Source of the DNA: Roseburia sp. 831b
GTDB lineage: Bacteria > Bacillota > Clostridia > Lachnospirales > Lachnospiraceae
Assembly: GCF_001940165.2 (NCBI RefSeq)
Contig: NZ_CP135162.1
Span: 609,501-673,500, forward strand
DNA length: 64,000 nucleotides
Direction: 5' to 3'
Shown: positions 58,933 to 64,000 of the stretch, piece by piece
Position numbering within the stretch: the stretch's first letter is position 1
Layout of the letters: every line of letters begins with the position of its first letter
Translations under genes and position numbers: made by a program
The notes under the pieces: generated by a model
Seen by the model: the letters and a program-made list of their open reading frames with translations, nothing else
Databases searched by the model: none
Told to the model about the DNA's origin: nothing

Positions 58933-61548
58933 ATGTATCTGCAAAAGGAAAAATGGAAGAAAAGAATGCCGTTACTTGCAGCTTTTTTCCTTCCGCTTCT
59001 GATTTCGATTCTTGTATGTATTGATCACAGCGTGTATCCATTTGGGGAAGAATGCATTCTTCATGTGGATATGTACCATCAATATTGTCCGTTCTTTACG
59101 GAATTGATGCAAAAATTAAAGAGTGGCGGCAGTCTGCTTTATTCGTTTCACATTGGGCTGGGCTCTGATTTTACATCCTTATTTGCTTATTATTTAGCAA
59201 GTCCGATGAACTGGCTGCTTCTCATCTGGCCGAAGAATCATGTCATTGAATTTATGACAATTCTGATTTTGTTAAAAATCGCATTGAGCGGGCTTGCGTT
59301 TGGCTATTACTTAAGAGAGCATTTTGGAAAAAATGACATTTCTCTAAGCCTGTTTGCAACGGCGTACGCATTGTCTGGGTTTGTGGCAGCATATAGCTGG
59401 AATATTATGTGGATGGATTGTATTTTCCTAACACCGCTCATTGTGCTTGGACTAGAACGACTGGTAAAGGAAGAAAAGTGCATACTGTATACAATTACAC
59501 TTGCGCTGTCTATCTTAACCAATTATTACATTTCAATTATGATTTGCCTTTTCCTGGTGCTTTATTTTGTGATTCTCTGGTTTGAAGAAAGAAAAAATAA
59601 GGGAAAAAGCATTCTCTGGTTCACCGTCTGCTCGCTGCTTGCTGGCGGAATGGGTGCCGTTTTATTAATACCGGAAATTAAGATTTTAGGATACAGCGGT
59701 TCTTCCGGAATTTCGTTTCCAAAGGAAGTGGAGTGGTATTTTAATATCATCGCCGAGTTGTCGAGAAGCTGTGTCATCACCGAACCATATACGGGAAGAG
59801 ACCACTGGCCGAACATTTACTGTGGAGTGTGGATGTTACTGTTTGTGGTGCTTTACATTTTAAATCGAAAAATTTCCTGGAAAAAGAAGATTCCCCGCGT
59901 GTTACTGCTTGCCTTTTTTGTGGTAAGCTTTGCAAATAATATGTTGGACTTTATCTGGCATGGATTGCATTTCCCGGATTCTCTGCCGGGAAGACAGTCG
60001 TTTCTTTTTATTTTCCTGCTGCTTTGCATTGGATACGAGACATTTTTATATTTAAAAGGAACAAAATTGTTTCATATTGGAATTGCGTTAGTGGTATCCA
60101 TGCTCTTGCTGCTCGCCGGAAAATATGTGTCGGATGAGACGTTAGTGGACGGGGATGCATTTATCATGACGGCCGTGCTGCTTGGCTGTTACGCCGTTAT
60201 TTTGGTACTCTACCTGACCGGAAATCGTGGCGTGAAAAGAGGAATGCGTGATTTGCTTTTTGCGGTTATGATTGTGGAACTGACGTTGAATTTTGATTTG
60301 ACGGGGCTGGATACAACAAGCCGCAGCGCCTATGTGGCATCGAAAGAGGACTATCAGAATGTGCTAGACCAGATATCCGAATCGGAGGAAAAAGAGAACG
60401 ATGCAGTTTTTTATCGGGTGGAGGAATTAGAGCGCAAGACCAAAAATGATGCCGCACTGTATCAGTACAATTCTGCAACACAGTTTTCTTCCTTGATGAA
60501 TATTCAGGTTAGCCACTTCTACCGGAAACTGGGAATGGAGGGTGGCAAGAACTTTTATTGTATCAATGGAGCAACACCGCTTTCACAGGCACTTTTATCA
60601 GTAAAATATGTCATTGCAGACAATCCGGATGAAGCAGGCCCGCTTCGTTCGTTAGTAGCGCACAGTGGAAACGCCTATGTTTACGAGAATAAGTATTCGC
60701 TGCCTCTTGGTTTTATGGTAGAGGAAAATGTGGAGGATAACTGGAATCTTGATATTGGAAATGAGATGGGGGTATTAAACCAGCTGGCGGATTTGCTCGA
60801 TGCGAAGGAAGAAATGTTTACAAAGACGGACGGAACACATGAGACGACGCAGGATGGAGAAACTACATTTGTAGTTCAAGAGGACGGGTATCTTTATGCG
60901 ACCTATGAGAATCGGACGGTAGATAATCTGACAGAAAAAACCAGTGACGGGCGAACAAGGTCATTTACAAAATGTTCGCATGGGTATACACTAGAGCTTG
61001 GCTATTTAAAGGCAGGGACAACGGTGTCCATCACAAATGAGGATGGAGCATGCATTCCGATGCAGTTTTATACGCTCAATGAAAAGAGTGTCCAAGAAGC
61101 ATTCGAGACATTAAACAGTCAGACGATGAAGCTTACGTCCTTTTCCGATACAAAAGTGAGTGGAGAAATCGAGGTAACAAAGGCGGGACGTTTTGTGGTT
61201 TCGATTCCAAATGAGGAAGGCTGGACACTGTTTGTCGATGGGAAAAAAGTAGAGACGCAAAGCTTTGCGGATACGTTTCTTAGTGTCCCTTTGGAAAAGG
61301 GAACACACCAGATTTGCCTTACTTACTGTACACCGGGGTTAAAAGAGGGGGCGGCAATCAGCCTGGCTTCGGTTGTGATTTTTTGGGGTATTGTTTATGG
61401 GAGAAGAAAAAGGAAAAACGAAAGGACTACAATTGTAAATGAAAAAGAAATGTGTGAGCATAGTGATTCCTTGTTACAACGAACAGGAGACATTACCTAC
61501 AATTTATCCGGCGATTACGGATGTGATGAAAACGATTCCGGAATATGA
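58933..61548 (+). CDS. YfhO-family GT-C type membrane glycosyltransferase
   Basis: The 871-residue protein has about 12-14 membrane helices (about 15-470) and a large C-terminal extracellular beta-rich part, with one more helix near 825-840. The early loop YPFGEECILHVDMYHQYCPF carries the Asp and Tyr/His pattern of YfhO proteins. In Bacillus and Staphylococcus YfhO transfers sugar from a lipid carrier to LTA, with CsbB/GtrB-like enzymes making the carrier. The frame runs 110 bases into the next gene, giving an unusual hydrophilic tail. It begins seven bases after the LtaS-like stop. Confidence 0.85.
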   Translation: MYLQKEKWKKRMPLLAAFFLPLLISILVCIDHSVYPFGEECILHVDMYHQYCPFFTELMQKLKSGGSLLYSFHIGLGSDFTSLFAYYLASPMNWLLLIWPKNHVIEFMTILILLKIALSGLAFGYYLREHFGKNDISLSLFATAYALSGFVAAYSWNIMWMDCIFLTPLIVLGLERLVKEEKCILYTITLALSILTNYYISIMICLFLVLYFVILWFEERKNKGKSILWFTVCSLLAGGMGAVLLIPEIKILGYSGSSGISFPKEVEWYFNIIAELSRSCVITEPYTGRDHWPNIYCGVWMLLFVVLYILNRKISWKKKIPRVLLLAFFVVSFANNMLDFIWHGLHFPDSLPGRQSFLFIFLLLCIGYETFLYLKGTKLFHIGIALVVSMLLLLAGKYVSDETLVDGDAFIMTAVLLGCYAVILVLYLTGNRGVKRGMRDLLFAVMIVELTLNFDLTGLDTTSRSAYVASKEDYQNVLDQISESEEKENDAVFYRVEELERKTKNDAALYQYNSATQFSSLMNIQVSHFYRKLGMEGGKNFYCINGATPLSQALLSVKYVIADNPDEAGPLRSLVAHSGNAYVYENKYSLPLGFMVEENVEDNWNLDIGNEMGVLNQLADLLDAKEEMFTKTDGTHETTQDGETTFVVQEDGYLYATYENRTVDNLTEKTSDGRTRSFTKCSHGYTLELGYLKAGTTVSITNEDGACIPMQFYTLNEKSVQEAFETLNSQTMKLTSFSDTKVSGEIEVTKAGRFVVSIPNEEGWTLFVDGKKVETQSFADTFLSVPLEKGTHQICLTYCTPGLKEGAAISLASVVIFWGIVYGRRKRKNERTTIVNEKEMCEHSDSLLQRTGDITYNLSGDYGCDENDSGI

Positions 61549-62395
61549 TTATGAGATTTTATTAGTGGATGACGGTTCTAAGGACCGTACCAATGAGATG
61601 ATGAAAGAACTTGCCGCAAAAGATGAGCATGTGCGCTATTTTTCTTTTTCCAGAAATTTTGGAAAAGAGGCTGCAATTTATGCAGGTCTTTGTAATGCAA
61701 AAGGAGATTTTGTGACGACAATGGATGCGGATATGCAGGACCCGCCGGCACTTTTGCCAGAGATGGTACGGGTTTTAGAGGAAGAAGATTTTGACAGTGT
61801 CGCAACAAGACGTGTCAGCAGAAAAGGGGAACCGGTGATTCGTTCTTTCTTTTCAAGGTCTTTTTATAAGGTAATCCGCAAAATTTCAGATGTGGATATT
61901 GCAGATGGTGCAAGAGATTACCGCATGATGACACGTGAGATGACAGACAGTGTCATTGCATTAAGCGAGAATAACCGTTTCTCGAAGGGAATTTTTGCCT
62001 GGGTCGGTTACAAGACAAAATGGCTGGAATTTGAGAATGTGGAACGTGTGGCAGGAGAGACAAAATGGAGTTTCTGGAAGCTGCTTAAATATTCCATGGA
62101 TGGAATTACAAACTTTTCAAATGTTCCGCTTATGATTTCTTCCTATATGGGAATGCTGCTGACATTTTTCTCTTTCCTTGCCATTATCTTTATCATTGTA
62201 AGAAAACTGATTTTTGATGACCCGGTCAGCGGATGGCCGTCCTTAGTCTGTATTATCACGCTGATAGGTGGAATTCAGCTTTTCTGCATGGGAATTATGG
62301 GACAGTATTTGTCAAAGACCTACATGGAAGTGAAGAGACGCCCACATTACATCATCCGTGAGACGAACAGCGAGGACGCAGAACGCAATAAATAA
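61439..62395 (+). CDS. GtrB/CsbB-type undecaprenyl-phosphate glycosyltransferase
   Basis: GT2 enzyme of 318 residues that charges a polyprenyl-phosphate carrier with a sugar. N-terminal domain: VSIVIPCYNEQETLP, LVDDGSKDRT, MDADMQDPP. Two C-terminal membrane helices (about 231-252 and 265-290) anchor it, as in GtrB, CsbB and DPM1. It supplies the YfhO-type enzyme upstream. The start overlaps the preceding gene by 110 bases; the ribosome site AAAGGAC is some distance away, so coupling is likely. No GtcA-type flippase is adjacent. Confidence 0.9.
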   Translation: MKKKCVSIVIPCYNEQETLPTIYPAITDVMKTIPEYDYEILLVDDGSKDRTNEMMKELAAKDEHVRYFSFSRNFGKEAAIYAGLCNAKGDFVTTMDADMQDPPALLPEMVRVLEEEDFDSVATRRVSRKGEPVIRSFFSRSFYKVIRKISDVDIADGARDYRMMTREMTDSVIALSENNRFSKGIFAWVGYKTKWLEFENVERVAGETKWSFWKLLKYSMDGITNFSNVPLMISSYMGMLLTFFSFLAIIFIIVRKLIFDDPVSGWPSLVCIITLIGGIQLFCMGIMGQYLSKTYMEVKRRPHYIIRETNSEDAERNK

Positions 62396-62467
62396 GGGCG
62401 GAATCATACAAAAAAAGAGCAGATACATACATGGCAAAAAGAGGTTGAAAAAAAGAGATTTTGGTAC

Positions 62468-62496
62468 TTGAATCCTTACGAACATGTGTATATAAT
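62468..62496 (+). promoter_or_regulatory. Promoter of the MATE transporter
   Basis: TTGAAT (62468-62473), 17 bp, TATAAT (62491-62496). Confidence 0.75.
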
Positions 62497-62539
62497 GTGT
62501 GAACGAAGTAAAATAAAAGACTTCGTTCACACTTTTTTT
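62497..62539 (+). terminator. Perfect 13-bp inverted repeat with T tract, directly after the -10 box
   Basis: GTGTGAACGAAGT (62497-62509), 10-base loop, ACTTCGTTCACAC (62520-62532), then Ts. It can end the upstream operon's transcripts, and its left arm covers the start site of the MATE promoter, so it may also be an operator. Confidence 0.75.
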
Positions 62540-62562
62540 ATGCTTGGAGAAGGAGAAATATC

Positions 62563-63918
62563 ATGAAGACAGATATGACAAAGGGGAATCCGATGAAAAT
62601 TATTCTGCTGTTTTCCATCCCTGTTTTGATGGGGAACCTGTTTCAGCAGTTTTATAATATGGTGGATACGATTATTGTGGGACAGTATTTAGGTTCAGAT
62701 GCGCTGGCAGCAGTAGGTTCTACGGGCTGCTTAATGTTTTTGGTGCTGGGATTTGCAAACGGTATCGCACAAGGGTTTGGTGTTATGGTAAGCCATGCAT
62801 TTGGAGCAAAGAATGAGAAGTTACTGAAACATTATGTGGCACTTGCTATTATTCTTACGGTGATAGTTTCAGTGATACTTACGATACCGACCGTTTTGGC
62901 ATCAAGACAGTTTTTAATCTGGATGAATACGCCGGAAAATATTCTGGATATGGCGGATGCATATATTAAAGTTATTTTTGCAGGCATCTTTTGTACGATG
63001 TCCTACAATGTGGCATCTGGCCTGCTTCGAAGCATCGGCGACAGTAAGACACCACTTTACTTTTTGATTTTTTCATCCGCGCTTAATATTGTGCTGGATG
63101 TATTCCTGATTGTGGTGGCAAAGCTAGGAACTGCGGGAGCTGCGTATGCAACCGTTATCTCACAGGGAGTTTCTGCACTTCTTAGTTTTATTGTTATGTT
63201 TCGTAAATATGATATTTTGCGGACAAGCAGAGAGGATTACTATATGGATTTGAATGGAATTGGGCATATGTTATACATTGGAATCCAGATGGCGTTAAAT
63301 TATTCGATTACAGCGATTGGAACCATGATTTTCCAGGCATCTGTCAATATGTTTGGCTCGCAGGTTGTGGCAGCTTTTACGGCTGCGTCCAAAGTACACA
63401 ATATTGCAACACAGACGATGCCGACACTTGGAACCGCAGCTGCAACTTATTGCGGACAGAATCTTGGAGCTGGAAAATATGACCGTATCTTTAAAGGTAT
63501 GAAGTCCTGCTTTTGGATTTGCATCGGTTGTGCCGTCGTGGCAGCAGCTATCAACTGTCTGGCAGGTCCTTATATGATAGGATGGTTTATCACCTCTCCG
63601 TCCGCAACGGATATTGAGAATGCAATGCGTTATCTAAGAATTGCAAGTATGTTTATGCTTCCGTTAGCATGGATTTTTGCATACCGGAATGGGCTGCAGG
63701 GATTAAACCGTGGATTGGTTCCAATGTTAAGCGGTGTTATGGAACTTGCAGCAAGAGCGATTGCAATTGCAATTTTAGCAAAACCATTCGGATATACCGG
63801 CGTGTGCTTTGCAGACCCAGCGGCATGGGTATCGACAGGAATCCTTTTGATTATCACTTATTTTATCTGGGAAATCCACATGAAGAAAAAGCTTTCCATG
63901 CAGGAACAGTTACAATAA
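62563..63918 (+). CDS. MATE-family multidrug/sodium antiporter
   Basis: Twelve-helix membrane transporter of 451 residues, MepA/NorM branch. It begins KGNPMKIILLFSIPVLMGNL, then QQFYNMVDTIIVGQYLGSDA, and the second lobe repeats the pattern around NYSITAIGTMIFQASVNMFG. GGAGAAGGAG precedes ATG. A promoter and inverted repeat lie directly upstream and a terminator closes it, so it is monocistronic. Substrate unknown. Confidence 0.9.
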   Translation: MKTDMTKGNPMKIILLFSIPVLMGNLFQQFYNMVDTIIVGQYLGSDALAAVGSTGCLMFLVLGFANGIAQGFGVMVSHAFGAKNEKLLKHYVALAIILTVIVSVILTIPTVLASRQFLIWMNTPENILDMADAYIKVIFAGIFCTMSYNVASGLLRSIGDSKTPLYFLIFSSALNIVLDVFLIVVAKLGTAGAAYATVISQGVSALLSFIVMFRKYDILRTSREDYYMDLNGIGHMLYIGIQMALNYSITAIGTMIFQASVNMFGSQVVAAFTAASKVHNIATQTMPTLGTAAATYCGQNLGAGKYDRIFKGMKSCFWICIGCAVVAAAINCLAGPYMIGWFITSPSATDIENAMRYLRIASMFMLPLAWIFAYRNGLQGLNRGLVPMLSGVMELAARAIAIAILAKPFGYTGVCFADPAAWVSTGILLIITYFIWEIHMKKKLSMQEQLQ

Positions 63919-63963
63919 AGCCTTTAAAATGCATATTAGCAAAAAAAGGATTGGAAATGCAGG

Positions 63964-63996
63964 CAAGAGTCCGATTTATTGGACTCTTGTTTTTTT
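63964..63996 (+). terminator. Terminator of the MATE gene
   Basis: CAAGAGTCC, GATTTATT, GGACTCTTG, then Ts. Confidence 0.88.
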
Positions 63997-64000
63997 ATAC

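Overview
The window looks like chromosomal DNA of a low-GC, anaerobic, spore-forming-type Firmicute, most likely a Lachnospiraceae relative of Roseburia/Agathobacter. The grounds are the codon use, the AGGAGG ribosome sites, the Clostridia-type gene neighbourhoods (priA-def-fmt-rsmB-rlmN-prpC-prkC-rsgA-rpe-thiN and cysE-cysS-mrnC-rlmB-sigH), a Cys-type T-box, class A RNase P RNA, and sporulation-linked genes (sigH, two SpoVB-like flippases, ylmC/ymxH). Genus is inference from reading, not from a database search. No prophage, conjugative element, transposase or CRISPR array is visible; the accessory content sits in the intergenic spaces.

Layout. 1-2000: end of a uridine-kinase-type gene, a triple 65-bp repeat, rnpB, then 17-bp and 52-bp tandem arrays. 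2000-7700: deoxyinosine glycosylase, a GGDEF protein, a zinc-ribbon/DUF5685/J-domain trio, and pyrBI on the minus strand. 7.8-20 kb: replication restart, translation start (def, fmt), rRNA methylation (rsmB, rlmN) and the Ser/Thr phosphatase-kinase pair with rsgA, rpe and thiN. 20-28 kb: small enzymes, a candidate type III toxin behind a structured RNA, ychF, ylmC, nrdR, a 313-bp MITE-like inverted repeat, yqeG, rpiB and efp. 28-36 kb: SpoVB-like flippase, cysteine desulfurase plus mnmA (sulfur relay to tRNA), HAD phosphatase, short MetH, and a duplicated tRNA-Val/tRNA-Met pair. 36-43 kb: DUF454, ispF, then a sucrose regulon (LacI-type repressor divergent from PTS EIIBCA, sucrose-6-P hydrolase and fructokinase). 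43-48 kb: T-box-controlled cysE-cysS, mrnC, rlmB, sigH, an orphan holin-like gene and tRNA-Thr. 48-57 kb: second SpoVB-like flippase, S1 protein, MarR regulator with two operators, transglycosylase, lysA, a possible nuclease-fold protein, then a repeat-rich stretch (18-bp, 52-bp and 35-bp arrays) with an orphan XRE regulator. 57-64 kb: tRNA-Leu, an LtaS-like/YfhO/GT2 operon that fits lipoteichoic-acid synthesis and glycosylation, and a MATE transporter.

The most unusual material is non-coding. Two loci 53 kb apart carry tandem arrays with an exact 52-bp period and the same core motifs. The second locus holds the array in both orientations, making a giant inverted repeat; 52 bp is five helical turns and not a multiple of three. 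A 58-bp palindromic element occurs twice, each time in the leader of a gene. A strong promoter drives a roughly 127-nt folded, self-terminating RNA just upstream of a TenpN/CptN-like toxin.
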